NCBI RefSeq assembly: GCF_000143415.4
Contig: NW_003314344.1
Span: 690,034 to 754,033, forward strand
Length of the DNA stretch: 64,000 nt
Source of the DNA: Selaginella moellendorffii
Lineage: Eukaryota > Streptophyta > Lycopodiopsida > Selaginellales > Selaginellaceae
Direction: 5' to 3'
The position numbers and the translations under genes are program-made. Below the pieces are notes generated by a model that worked only from the letters and a program-made list of their open reading frames with translations, made no database searches and had not been told where the DNA came from. Below are positions 20,111 through 32,718 of the stretch, in pieces. Positions within the stretch are counted from its first letter, which is position 1, and each line of letters starts with the position of its first letter.

Positions 20111-20825
20111 TTAGAAAAAATTTGGAGAGAAATTGACAAGAAAGAACAAAGATATTTTTCTGTATTGTGAGTTTTAATTAGTTGTGTCCTTGCAAAGGAC
20201 AAGTTAAATATTTCAACAAAATATACAACTGTTTAGAATCTAGAGATATATGAGAATGTTAAAGAGCCACCCATATTAATTGTATAATTGATTGTGAGAG
20301 GAATAATACTATTGAAATGAATGGGGTTATAAGCAAAAGGTGCCAATTAATCACGAGAGTTGTAGCATTAATTACTTGTTCTCCCTCTCATCTCCATGCT
20401 CTTTTCCCTTCAAAAGAGTTTCATTTTTTTGTGATAAGTGAGAGAGACTCAAGCTCGAAAAGGTTGGTTTGTGTGGGGCTTTTTCAATTATAAAATTAAT
20501 ATCTAAAGCATTGAATGATTGTCTCCTTGGAAAGAACACGTGAAATCTATGTTTATAGTGGATTTGTCCTATAAATATATCCAAGTACTATTAAAAAAAT
20601 TGATTGTGACCATTGATCATGACTGTTAATTTTTAGGGTTTTACTGCTGGGGTTTGAGCGAGAAAAACGCTTAAATGCTTCAAAATGCTTCTCAATCAGG
20701 ACGCTCAATGCTCTTCAAGACACTAGAAAAACACTCCTCAATCAAGGTATGCCTCTCTCTACTGCTTTTCCATCTCCCCATCTTTTGCTCCTAGCTTGCA
20801 AGTAACTTGTGCCTCACGGCTACTT
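20111..20825. promoter_or_regulatory. Divergent promoter region of element B
   Basis: AT-rich spacer between the transposase pseudogene start and the methyltransferase pseudogene. A possible 5' exon of the latter ends near 20743 at aatcaag followed by the donor-like gtatgcc. No other feature could be assigned. Confidence 0.35.
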
Positions 20826-21395
20826 CGCGCTGGAATGATCAGTTCGGCAGCGAACCAATCTTCCTAACACATCAGATTCTGGGTTTTTTTTTTTGTTTGT
20901 CGTTCTAGTGGCGTTGAGAAGATTGGTTCAATGACAAACCAATCTTCCCAGCACATCAGATTCTAGGTTTTTTTTTGTTTCTTGTCATTCCATTGGTGCT
21001 AAGAAGATTGGTTCGGTGATGAACTGATCTTCCTAGCACCAAAGGAACTTCTTCTTTTCTTTTCTTTTTTGTTCTCTTGGCGCTGAGAAAATTGGTTCAA
21101 CAATGAATTTATCTTCCTAGTGCTAAGGGAACTACTTCTTTTTTCCTTTTTTTTTTTCTCTTGGCACTAAGACGATCAGTTTAGCAACAAACTAATCTTC
21201 CTAGCACCAAGGGAACTGCTTCTTTTCTTCTTTTTTCTGTTCCCTTGGCACTGAGAAGATCAATTTGGTGATGAACCAATCTTCCCAGCGCCAAGGGAAC
21301 TACTTCTTTTCTTCTTTTTTTTTTGTTCCCTTGACGCTGAGAGGATCGGTTTAGTGACAAACCGATCTTCCTAGTGCCAAGGGAACTGCTTCGTG
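20826..21395. repeat. Seven-copy tandem array of hairpin-forming units (element B)
   Basis: Seven units with a period of about 84 bp start near 20829, 20911, 20993, 21078, 21163, 21247 and 21332. Each is an imperfect palindrome: a ggcgctgagaagatcggtt-type arm, a short loop, an aaccgatcttcctagcgcc-type arm, then a T-rich spacer. Arm pairs within a unit often match each other better than other units, suggesting the stem is maintained or copied together. The array lies between a likely first exon and the coding part of the methyltransferase pseudogene. Confidence 0.8.
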
Positions 21396-21450
21396 GTTTT
21401 TTTAATGTTTACTCAAGTTTATTTGTCATTTTCATGCAAATATATAAAAC

Positions 21451-24400
21451 ATGCCACAATAGAAGAAGCGTGCCAGTCAACCTCAATGGACTCGTTCTCT
21501 AGGAAAACAACTAGATTGTTGTGCTAGATTCACTAGGGACACCTCACAAGTTCAAAGCGCTGCTTCGGAGGAAGACCATGGTGGAAGCAATGGTGTCCAG
21601 ATCCAAGTAATGGTTGATCCTGATCCAAGTATTAGCATGCAGGAGCCAAATGGTTCTATACAGTGTGGAAATGCAAAAGCTAGCTATAGCACAGGAGAAG
21701 TTACTAGTGGTAGTGCCATAGGTGGTGGGGTGGAACTTGGTGGTAGAAATGCACCTAGTTCTATAAGTGGTGGGGTAGATCTTGGTGGTGGAAATGGTAG
21801 ACATGTTATTGCTCTTGAAGGTCACAGAAATGAGGTGGTAACTATGCTAGAGGCCGACATGATCTTGAATGAGTGAGTATGCAAGACTATTGTCCAAGCT
21901 CAAGAATAAACTATCAACAGGGTGTTAGGTGAAAGGAAAGGATCCCAACATCTTCAGATTCCACTTTGCCATCTTAAACAGAGTCACTAGATGTGCTCAG
22001 CCTATAACCTCAACATGGCTATTTATACCTCTTTCATAGAGGTTGGATTCATGCACACTACTGGATCATTTATTGTGTCATCATCATTCCTTGGAACAAA
22101 TTGCATAAACATGGTTACTCACGAGATCGAGCAGATTTGGGATCAAATATGGCAGAGGAAATCTCAGGAGTTTGATAATTTGATGGCATGCCACAAGGAG
22201 ACACAAGCCTTTGTAGGCCAAATGTTCTTCATTATTGATGGAAACCATCGGTGGCTAGCGTTTTGGAGGTGTATCCAAGAGAAGTTCTAGGACGATGACG
22301 AGTGACATATTTGTGTTTCAGTGACACTTGTGGAGCCACAGGATCAAAACCAAGTTGTGAGGCTCAACTTGGCATGTCATAAGATCAACATGTAAGAATC
22401 ATTTACTAGTAACCTTTGTTCTCACCAACTATGTCATAGGCTTAATTAGTTTGCTTTCCAAGCACATACCTTGGTCCATGATATCAAGCACCTTCGATAT
22501 GTTGGCATGCTTTCTCTCGAGGAAATCCAAATGCTGTATAGTCATGAGGTTAAGGAAGCAGTTCAAGCAGAGCTTGTAGCACGTAAAGGCCAAGAGTTGT
22601 TTACTTGGTATCAGGTGCCTATGGATTTTTTGGTTGCGTTCTGGGCAAAAGTATCTTTTTCTTGTATGAACTTGTATTTTCTACTCACAAGTTTTCCTTT
22701 TAGCCAATTGTCAAGGTGGAGCAAAACTCATATTTGAAAATTAAGCAAGTGATAGATGAGGTGCAAAAGAACCTTGAATTGCAACAAATTGAGCAGCATA
22801 TTTTGAACTCGAAGAAATCAAAGGTGAAGAAGCTACTTGCAATTGCAGACATTTGACATGATAAAAATTGGCTAGATTGCATTGCAGAGATATACTCTTG
22901 TGGCAATAAGTTAATCCCTTTTATCTTTTTTATTCCACTTTGAAATCCTTGTCCTTGTAGGAAATGGTAAAGCACCTGAAGAATTAATCTATAACATCGC
23001 AAAAAGCAAACTCTCCTTCAATGAACAAACCTCTTGCTTGGAGCTCCTTAACACTTGGCATCATAACAATGATAATCAGTTGGAGAGCAAACTTGAGAAT
23101 GTGATGAAATGCTTTATTTCGTTAAAGTGGGACTTTTCATTATCCCACTTATAGTGTGTGGCCACATGCCATTTTTATAACAACAATAAAAAATTGAAGT
23201 TTTAACTTTATAATTTATAAATTAAAAACTTTTCATATGATTTTGTGTTATAATATTGTGAAATATAAAAAAATAAATTAAAAAACTGATAGAAATATTA
23301 ATAAATATTAATTAAGTACTAGGAAATGGCATGTGGACACATGCTAATTAATGTCCCACTTTACTGAATAAGTCCCACTTTAACGAAATAAAGCATTAAA
23401 GGAGAAGCTCTATATCACTCAAAGTATTGCGGCTGCTAAGGAGCTACTTCAAGTATGGGATACGAAGTTCCTTACTAGTGCCCGCACCGGCATAACACTT
23501 CCAAAATATGTCCGAGCTTCCCTTCAAGAGCTTGGGAATGGATGGCTTCCTGATGGCAACTCAAGCTCTATGGATTTCAAGAACCAGTCGGGCCAACCAT
23601 TTTTCTCGCGCCACATGGCATATAGGTATATTGTAAGAAATTGACTTGTTTATTTAATCATGGCTCTTTTGTAGGTATTTAAATCATTGCTCAGGTACTC
23701 CAGTGTATATAGCAAGTGTTTTTCTCAAGCTCTTAATTTGTAGGAAGAAACTTGGTATGTATGAGCCAAAGTTCTATTGTCCCACTACGCAAGAGCAAGA
23801 ACTTTGTCCATGGTACTTGGAGTTGTAGAGGTAAATGCCATTGTCACATTTTGAGCTTGATCTCTACCTCAAGTGTCATTCAGGTTTGATGAGTAAAATT
23901 TCCTAGTAGTAACTTATGTTTCTACTTTATTGTAGAGGCACTTTTGGAGGGAGTGGAGATGCCTCAAGACAGGGACGAGATTCATATTGAGCAGACCGAA
24001 GATGAAAAAATGGAAAACCTAGCTGAAAGCTCTCCTGCCCCATCTCATCCTATAGTAGTTGCTCATTCCCCAGATCCTACTGCTGCTGCTTGTCCAGCCA
24101 TGACTGCTTGAAATGTACAAAGGCAGCTCCATAGTGAGGACGTCCAAGAGAGTAAGAACTTGATTTCCAATGTGCTTATTGTAATTTTGTTGTAGATGTC
24201 GAAGAAACCAACTAGCACTCTATACGCCGACGTACAAATGCATTCTTTCCATCCCTTGCTATAGAGGATGACCTCCAAGAGTTATCTTCATCAGCTTCAC
24301 ATAAACAGGTATGAAAAAAAACATGTATTAAATTTAATATTTCCCAGTTTTGAACACTATTCAGGTTTGCCCTCTTTCTCTTATGGGAAGTGTTAGCAAC

Positions 24401-25203
24401 ATGGTAATAGTTATTGGGGACTACTTTCAACTTTCCAACAATGTGAGACGAGAGTCTTCTATGTTCCATTGATGGATGCGAGGATTGGGAATGAACAATA
24501 CTTTTGGCATCGACCTCGCATTCTTCGACCTGCCTGATGGGTTACCACCTTTACAAGGTGACACTCCATCGTAGAACATCCTTTGACTATACCATATTTC
24601 TCAAGCAATGGATGTGGCATCCAAAGTGTTGCAATATGAGGGCATTATGCTAGTTATTCTTCCCCATTCTTTATTTTGCGGAGGTCTTCTTGCAACGATT
24701 GCGGAAAATGATGACTCTAGATTGGTTGAGTTTGCATCAGGCTACCTATCTCAAACATCCCGGTTGAAACAAAAGGAGTAGGTGGCCGAATCCAAAAGGT
24801 TTGCATTTCCTTATTTTTCATATCTTAAATTGATTGCCTCTTTTCATTGTAGGTTTTAGCATGGAACTACCATGCTCTTTACTGCTACTCTTGCCGTCAC
24901 AGTATTACACAAGCTGATGAGCGTGCAGGTTTGGCATTTCTAGGATATGATAGCTCAATAGATATCATCCCGAATGTCATCAATGAGGACCATCATATAG
25001 AGTTCTCTAGCTCTCAACATTGTTCACCAAAAGCCATGCAAATCCTCCTAGAGTTGTTTTGTCCTCCTAAAGGAATTGTGTTTGATGCTACAGTAGGTTT
25101 TGGTTCGATAGTGCTAGCGGCTAAAGAGATTGGCTGTGCAATTTTTGCACTAGAGAAGGAGAGTGCATTTGAAGGTGTTTTTGGGACATTTCATAACAGG
25201 TGA
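21451..25203 (+). pseudogene. ParB/Srx plus DNA methyltransferase pseudogene (element B)
   Basis: Fragments in the same order as the element A gene: a ParB/Srx motif FIIDGNHRW (22228-22254) preceded by IWQRKSQEFDNLM, a charged middle region, IYNIAKSK (about 22990-23013), then FFDLPDGLP at the motif IV place (about 24521-24547) and FDATVGFGS at motif I (about 25081-25107). Stops occur, for example at about 22288 and 24572, and frames shift repeatedly; a MITE splits the middle exon. Motif I has lost the canonical small-residue pattern (AGSGS became VGFGS). It is clearly dead, but useful as an independent copy showing that the D-x-P-D-G motif predates the split from element A. Confidence 0.75.
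23108..23397. mobile_element. 290-bp MITE inside the element B methyltransferase pseudogene
   Basis: The outer 27 bases (23108-23134, starting AATGCTTTATTTCG) are an exact inverse of 23371-23397. The inside is AT-rich and non-coding, with a second inner inverted pair around tggcatgtgg/ccacatgcca. By comparison with element A it interrupts an exon at the equivalent of the VMRRTVYIS region. The target duplication could not be resolved (only A residues at the junction). Superfamily not assigned. Confidence 0.8.
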
Positions 25204-25704
25204 TAATAAAGTATAAATTTCTCATTATAGTAATTCCATCATGGTTGTGTATATTAGGTAGATCAATAACATGGGCTATATTATGCAAAAACAATGGCAC
25301 AAACTCATATATAACAAAAGCCCACAGTTAAAGAGCATAATACTATATGAACTCCTCCTTTTGTGGATGTAAATGCTTAGAAAGACTAAGTTTAGTTTTT
25401 TCTTTAGTCAAATTTTTTAGTGGTAATATAGAGTTTCTTCTTTGAGTTATGATATTTATTTCTTATTAGACTTATATTATTTATCTTTTTCTTGGACTGA
25501 AAATATGTCTTAAGTTTTGAATAGAATTGTTGGTTCATCCCGAACCTTGCATGTGTCCATTGAGTGCTGGAGTAGAAGGAAGTGGCTTCGACTTCTGTGG
25601 CCTCACCTAAAGATCCACCTAGGTGCCTTGAGTGAACAGGCTCACTTGGTTGGAATCAACTTTTGTATTTGGTGGACTATATTGATTTTCATTGACTTTC
25701 ATTG

Positions 25705-25730
25705 ATTTGAGCTCAACTCAAAAACTACCC
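25705..25730 (-). repeat. Right terminal inverted repeat of element B
   Basis: tttgagctcaactcaaaaactaccc; its reverse complement matches 16550-16577 with a small gap. Confidence 0.65.
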
Positions 25731-26219
25731 ATATTCAGATCAATAAAGTTTTATACATGAGAGTATGTGGTTGCTGCTCCATTATGAATTTTCCCTCTTG
25801 GCAATGGAAGAACAATAGAGTACTTGGTTCCTGCTCCGTCTTGTTTCACTTGGGAGACTGTGGAGGGAAGTGACGAAGCCCTAGACTCAGATCTAAATTT
25901 AAAATTATAATTATAAATTTAAAAATTCAAGAAATTAGATTTTGTTGCCAATGCAAAAAAAAAGGACATTGTTTTCTAAATCAACTTTGCTTAATACGAG
26001 ATTCCAAGGAATCTCCTCACAGATTCTTCCAGAATCTTCCAAGGACCCTGATGCACACAACCCCTTGGCATTCTGTCACCGCGGACTCTCAGATCCTCTT
26101 CTTCTTGAGCTGCTTGCACCATGCACGTCACAATGCATGCTTGAGAGCATCAAATTGGACCAGCATCTTCTTCAACAGGTGCCGACTCTGTGGCTGTGTT
26201 GAAGGAGATCTAACCGCTT
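25731..26219. other. No gene recognised
   Basis: Short frames only. The right-hand part may belong to the decayed copia element that follows. Confidence 0.4.
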
Positions 26220-26960
26220 TTGAAGCCACAGCGAGTCATGAAGCTGAATTATTGCAGGTGGAGATGCACAATGAAATTGATGCCATTCACAAGAATGGTA
26301 CCTATTCTCTTGTTCCTCTTCCTGCTGGGCGCCGCGCACCAGATCCACCAGCTACAAGACTCAGTTGGTTGCTAAGGGTTTCATGAAGGTGGCTGGCATC
26401 CACTACATAGACTTTTTCCCTGGTTGCTCACATGGCAAGTCTTTGCAGCCTCTTAGCCCTTGCAACACAGCATGACTGGGACATCCATCAGATGGATGTC
26501 GGCAGGGCCTTCTTGAATGGTAAGCTCGAGGATGAGATATACATGCGTCAGGCTGGAGGATTTTTGGAGCCAGGCAAGGAGTAACTGGTTTGCAAAGCCT
26601 TGTACGGCTTGAAACATTTGGTAGCAATTTGCTGTGGCAGCATTCCTTTGGAAACACAGTTGCAGATGTCACTCAGACTGGCGTCAACAAGCCATCACCA
26701 TCATTATCTTTATGTTGATGACCTTCTCCTCATTCCACTGATTACATTTTGCAGATGAAGCGGCAGTTATCTAGCACCTTTGCAAGACTTACCAGTTGGC
26801 CGGTTTTTGGGACCACCAACACCTCCGCATTAGCCTGACTACATTCACAAACTTTTCTCACAAGCACAATATGCAAGATTTCAACTCTTCAGCGACCCCC
26901 ATGGAGGTTGGTGCTGCAAGGATTACAACGACCAACCTTTCGATGCAACCTTGTTCTGAA
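26220..26960 (+). mobile_element. Ty1/copia reverse transcriptase remnant
   Basis: In shifting frames the copia polymerase signature can be read: EMHNEIDAIHKNGTYSLVPLP (split here across frames, about 26260-26330), a VAKGF-like block, IHQMDVGRAFLNGKLEDEIY (about 26482-26541), KALYGLKH (about 26595-26619) and HHHYLYVDDLLLI (about 26695-26735). Stops and frameshifts are frequent, and neither an intact integrase nor RNase H is seen. The YVDD box itself is preserved. Confidence 0.75.
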
Positions 26961-27318
26961 GTTTGGTAGCCGGGTTAATATACCTTAAGCTTGCTCAGTC
27001 CACACTTTTCAAGATATTCTTTTGAGGGCTTTGAATGCAAAAAAGGGATGGTTGTTCTTTTCAACTTTGCCTGAGAAGCTAGCACGACTCCAGACCTTTG
27101 AAAGTGGCACTGATTCCACAGGGTGTTGAGGGTGATGCATCATGTCAGAAAGCTCCACATCAGGTTATGGAAACCATTCTGAAGATTCAAGAGCGGCAGT
27201 GAAAGACATTGAGAAGAGCTGCATCCCTTGGAGTGTACTTTGAAGTATCGTAAGACAAAGTACCTTCTGTAAGACCCACTTTCTAGTATTCAAAGTGTTT
27301 TTTTCGCCAGAGTTACTT

Positions 27319-29257
27319 CTACTCGTCGTCATAGGCTTCCTGGTCAAACAGCTCATCTTCTTCTCCCTCCAACAGTTCCATGTCGTACTCCGAGTCAGAC
27401 TCCGCTGGCATCGAAGCCGTGCTAAGAAAAATGACCACCACTAGTCAGCAGAGTATCAAGCAATGTGAACTACAGCTTACATATCAGGCGATGAGGCACC
27501 ATCGCGCTTGCGCTTCCGAACATGCTCCTCAGGCACATCCCTCATAGATTCCTAGCAGGAACAGTGCAGTTAGAGCGAAAGAAACCAGGCTTCTTACCAT
27601 GATTGCCTTGTAGTTGCCGTCTATGCTGTCCACGTAGTCCCTCAGCATATGGATCTTCTGTAAATCATCGCCAAGTAGCTCAAACTTCACCTTGTACTGA
27701 CACAAGTTCGGGGATGTCTTGAGGTCCACGAATGCACCTCTGACTTTACGTTTTCTCTTCCACGCCTGAGGCTTGAACGTTGTATAATTGGTCCCCGAGA
27801 CGATGAAGAAAAGTCCCACAATGAAGATCCCGTTGCTGCTCAAATGCTTCAACAGTAGCTCCACGGGATGCCACACGACTGGATATTTCTCTGAAACAGT
27901 CGCCTGGAGGAGGTACGCCCGTTTGGTCTTGAAGTTTATGTAGAGGCTGTCGATGGCAGCCTCCGTCTTCGTCCTGGGCCAAAAATAAGCAGCTGTATAG
28001 CCTTTTTTGAGGCAGTTCTGAATCTTCTTCTGCAGGTCCGCAAAGTCGTGATAAAAGATGATATGCAGGTCATCCACTCCATCTGCCAGCAACAGGTCGT
28101 TCGCAGCGTTGTTCGACACATGTCTGTGCTTCTGGCCACGCTTCGGTAGATCGCATATTCGTTCACAGCTGACGAAGTACTTCGGAAAGGTCATGTGCAT
28201 GAGTAGTTCCATCAAAGTACCCCGGAAATCTGCCAGGCCGCCGACTCCCCTTAGACTGCTGTACTGCTTGATCATCTCTGACCAGTGTTCTTTCTCAAGC
28301 CGGAACAGCAACTGCTCCTTCACGAAGTTTGAAGCAATCTTCGTGCAGCCTTCAGATGAGTCGCCTCCCCTGTCTAAATGAAGGAGCTCGTGGGAAAACG
28401 TACTCTCCAGATCATGGTTTCCTATCAGGGAGAAGAGCGACAGTAAGTTTTCTGTCTTCAGGAGATTACTCTTCATGGCCTGCTGGACGCACTTGAACTT
28501 CTTTGGTGTCTGGAACACGAGCCTCGGAATAGGACCGGCAACGTCGATGTGCTTTTGAACTGTTCTCCATTCCAGCTTACTACTGTATGCAACACTCCAG
28601 CACTCCATGAGCTCTTCTTTGCTCCATAGCCGAGCATAAAAAGCGTCAGAGCCTCCACAAACCTTGCTGAACTCTTTGTATACCTTCACGTCAGGACTTG
28701 AGATCAGCAGGGTCTGGGCATCGATGGAGTCCGAGTTCGGAATCCTACTCCCGTCGTGGATGTACATTGTAGAGGAGTCCATAAAGTACTCGCTCGCCCC
28801 ATGGAGATCGAGAACAGAGTCGAACTTGCCGTCACGAAACAGGAAGTACACTCCCGCAGCTAGCTTCTCCTTGTAGTAGACTGCTGTGCGCTTGCCCACC
28901 ACAGCAAAAAGGAACAGAAGCTGGAGACCCGTCACCGATTTGCCGATGGATTCCCGATGTACAGCCTCTGAGTCACGTCTCCTTCCTTTTCATCGTCCAG
29001 CACGCTCTCGTAAAGCTCCAGACACTCCTGGCGAACATAGAGGCAGCGGCTCTGGGGCACGTCCCTGATGTTGCGGCCGAGTTTGATCATGAACAAGGAG
29101 CCCACAATGTCGTCTTTCTTCGGGTCGAGCGTCACAAACCCATCGCCGCCCAAGGTCTGAAATTCGGAGAGGTGGAAATTGACGAAGTAGTTGTGGCGGC
29201 CTGCGAAATCTAAATCAAGCACACGCATTTCGAAGATCAAGACTTACCGAGCTCCAT
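27319..29257 (-). CDS. Crinkler/RHS-like P-loop NTPase with C-terminal nuclease-like region, frame break at the P-loop
   Basis: Exons fit splice consensus at 29257-29248 (ATGGAGCTCG), 29200-27598, 27551-27481 and 27421-27319, about 590 codons. Reading frame changes once at about 28940-28960, exactly where the Walker A P-loop is expected, so the gene is broken there or the assembly has an indel. Downstream, TLLISSPD, LWSKEELMECW and GPIPRLVF blocks resemble the NTPase part of Crinkler and retrotransposon-hot-spot (RHS) proteins; the region about 27960-27890 (AAYFWPR, AIDSLYINF, LLQATVSEKYPV) looks like the REase-fold nuclease often joined to it. The tail has a basic stretch (VRKRKRDG) and an acidic end, suggesting a nuclear protein. 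In other eukaryotes these families act as effectors or mobile-element proteins. The role in this organism is unknown. Family call is moderate. Confidence 0.55.
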
Positions 29258-30331
<1,074 letters not shown>

Positions 30332-32168
30332 TGAAGCTCCCGCATTTGACATAAAAATCCATGGCTAAAAACTAATCAAAGTGTGAAGTTTTTCTGCTTC
30401 CTTGACCTTGCTACACCTGTTTAGGAGCAGTGAGAAGTGCTTCATCTGTTTAAAAGAAATCCATTCATTTTGAATTTTATTAAAATTTTGAAATGAATGA
30501 AATGTTGAATAAAGTGCTCTTGCAATTCTGTTTAATTTTCAATCCTCTTTAAGATGATATATACAAAACCGAGTAAGAAGTAAGAAGTATAAGTAAGAAT
30601 CATTACAGTCACCAGAGCCAAAGGCCAACAACAAGTCTACCAACTCTTTAGGAGGCAGTTTGCATTTTGAGGTTCATGCCCTCTTAATCGGCTTGTTCTC
30701 CCTCAGCAAACAATGGATGTATGGATGCTTGAAAGAGTGCTCACGAAAGATAAAAGAAAAAATGACGATTCATTATAGTAGCCGCGACCTTTTTGGATAT
30801 TCGTTATCCATGAAGAAATAAGGTCTCCAAAATAGAAAATGAATCTGCAACAGGATTGAAAATCCTCCGAGCCATAGAATCACATAGATTGGGTTTAAGG
30901 AATGTTCAAATCATGATCAAATTCTCAATGAAATTGCAGCAGGAGGACAATCCGCTTTCATGGGTGGGGACACGTTTGATCAAGCAAGAGTACTTGCTGA
31001 GGCTGTTGATCTGCTCCTGCCTAGATTGTTCATTGATTGCAGCAGCAGTAGAGCGATGATGAGCTTCCATGTCAAAACCCCTGCCTTGAAATGAAAATCA
31101 GAAAAATATGGAAGAAAACCCTAGCTCCCTAGCTCCTAGATGTTGCCAGCTTGAGGGAATTTCAGTGTTGCATTTCGTTTCAGAGAAAGCTTATTTGCCA
31201 AATTTCGGGTTATGTGGTGACTTAAAGCAACACGGAGCAAGAAGGAGCGGCTAGTGGACCATCAGGTTTGAGCTCAATCGCTCGCGCATCATTCTTGCCC
31301 GTGAATCGCCTTGCTCGTTCAAGCTTCCCCTTTCAATTTGAAGATCTGCAACTCAAGAATCCTCCTTGCGACCTCCCGATGTGTTCATCAGGCCGCAGTA
31401 ACACAGTTGCCTCAGGGAATAGTTCCTACAGGCAATAGTTCCTCCTCCACAGACGGATGAGGAACTCAGCAAAACATCTGGCTTGACCAAGGTCACAGGA
31501 ATTGAAATCAACAGTGGTTGAAATGAAATCCGGATTAAAGAACGGTATGGTAAAGCAAAGCAAGCAGAAGCAGAGTCTGTGTCTGTTGATCTTCAGTCTC
31601 CAAGGAACCGGAGAGGTAGAATGCAAACTCGGCCGTGTGGCTTCGAGATTCCCTCGTTGAGCTCGGGAAGAAGTCGAACAAAGCTGGAAAGCAGGACTCT
31701 GATGAATCAAAACCTGGAAGCTCAAAACCGAAACAGACATGCAAGGGACGAGACACCAAAGCTCAAAGACCTGTGAACCAGCTTAAGGTGGAAAGTGAAT
31801 CAGAAAATGGAATCTCTCCCCGTCAGACACAAAAAGTTCAATGTTTGCTATCGACAAACAGAGTTTAAAGAGCAAGATGGTTAGGTAGGGGGGAGGCACC
31901 GCCCACATAACATACATAAGGTAGAAGTAACACATAACTTATGTACGTGGAGGAACCAACGCACCAACCACATAATTAAGAATTATGTATGTGGTAAGGG
32001 GGACACACATAACATACATAAAAACTATATGGTTTTTTTATGTATGTAGTGTGGAGGACGCACCAAAACAACATAAGTTTTATGTATGTGAACTAACCAT
32101 GTAATTAAATATCAAATTTTTTAAATTTAAAAATTAATCTAAAACAAATACACGCGTCTAATTTTGAT
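30332..32168. other. No confident gene; short repeated ACATAA/TTATGTATGTGG words at 31890-32100
   Basis: Short Lys/Ser-rich frames around 31579-31868 are not recognised. From about 31890 to 32100 the words cacataacatacataa and ttatgtatgtgg recur in both orientations five or six times, so this stretch could fold and may be a small non-autonomous element. Confidence 0.4.
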
Positions 32169-32500
32169 TTAAATCAAACACACAAGCTCAGTAAGAACAG
32201 TCCGCACTACACTTCCACCCACTGTAGAGTCAAAGTTCTCCTCAAGAGTTGGTTCTGTATCACCGTAGTCAACATGCGTACGCTCTGCTTTTCGTCTTGC
32301 AATTTCTTGCTCTAGCTCCCATAGTTCAGCTTCCAGATCTGCATCCTTGACATCGATGAGCAGATTGTGCAAGATACAATAGCTCTTTCAAACATTTGGC
32401 AAGTCATCCAAATCCATCCTCTACTTTTGATCCAAACACTTGAACTTCTACTTCAGCAACCCAAACATCTGTTCCACGATGACTCGTGCCTTATGATGTT
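32169..32500 (-). mobile_element. PIF/Harbinger transposase C-terminal fragment
   Basis: On the minus strand a decayed frame reads ARVIVEQMFGLLK, then KFKCLDQK, MDLDDLPN and YCILHNLLIDVKDADLEAE. The E-x-x-F-x-x-LK and CxxLHN blocks are typical of the end of DDE_4 Harbinger-type transposases. Two stop codons interrupt it; the N-terminal catalytic part is missing. Confidence 0.65.
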
Positions 32501-32718
32501 ACTTGTTGAACTCGGCTTGCAAAACATTCAAGCATGAATCTGAAAGTAAGTACAATGTTAATGGGTGAAGACATATTTGAATCAAGAAATCAAATACCTG
32601 TATACAAGCCCTAACTAAACAACCACATTTCCCTCCCAATTTCCCTCCATTTTTCATAAACTGTCATTTCTCCTCGTAAACTGTGTTATGTGAAAACACA
32701 TAAGTTAAGGGGTGCACC

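Larger units (their letters stand above)
16550..25730. mobile_element. Element B: 9.2-kb decayed relative of element A
   Basis: Left terminus GGGTAGGTTTTGAG (16550) matches the inverse of the right terminus (GGGTAGTTTTTGAG read on the minus strand from 25730). Both are followed by GAGCTCA words. Internal order mirrors element A: transposase on the minus strand (16745-20110) and ParB-methyltransferase on the plus strand (about 21451-25203), head to head. Both genes carry many stops and frameshifts. The flanks ATATTGAG (16539-16546) and ATATTCAG (25731-25738) could be a mutated target duplication, though two extra bases lie on the left, so this is tentative. Confidence 0.75.

Noticed and set aside
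20826-21395. CRISPR-like array because of regular repeats
   Set aside because: The units are contiguous palindromes with T-rich linkers in a plant transposon, lack distinct spacers and have no cas genes.
31579-31868. Possible Lys/Ser-rich small gene
   Set aside because: Two overlapping frames, no domain, no splice or promoter support.
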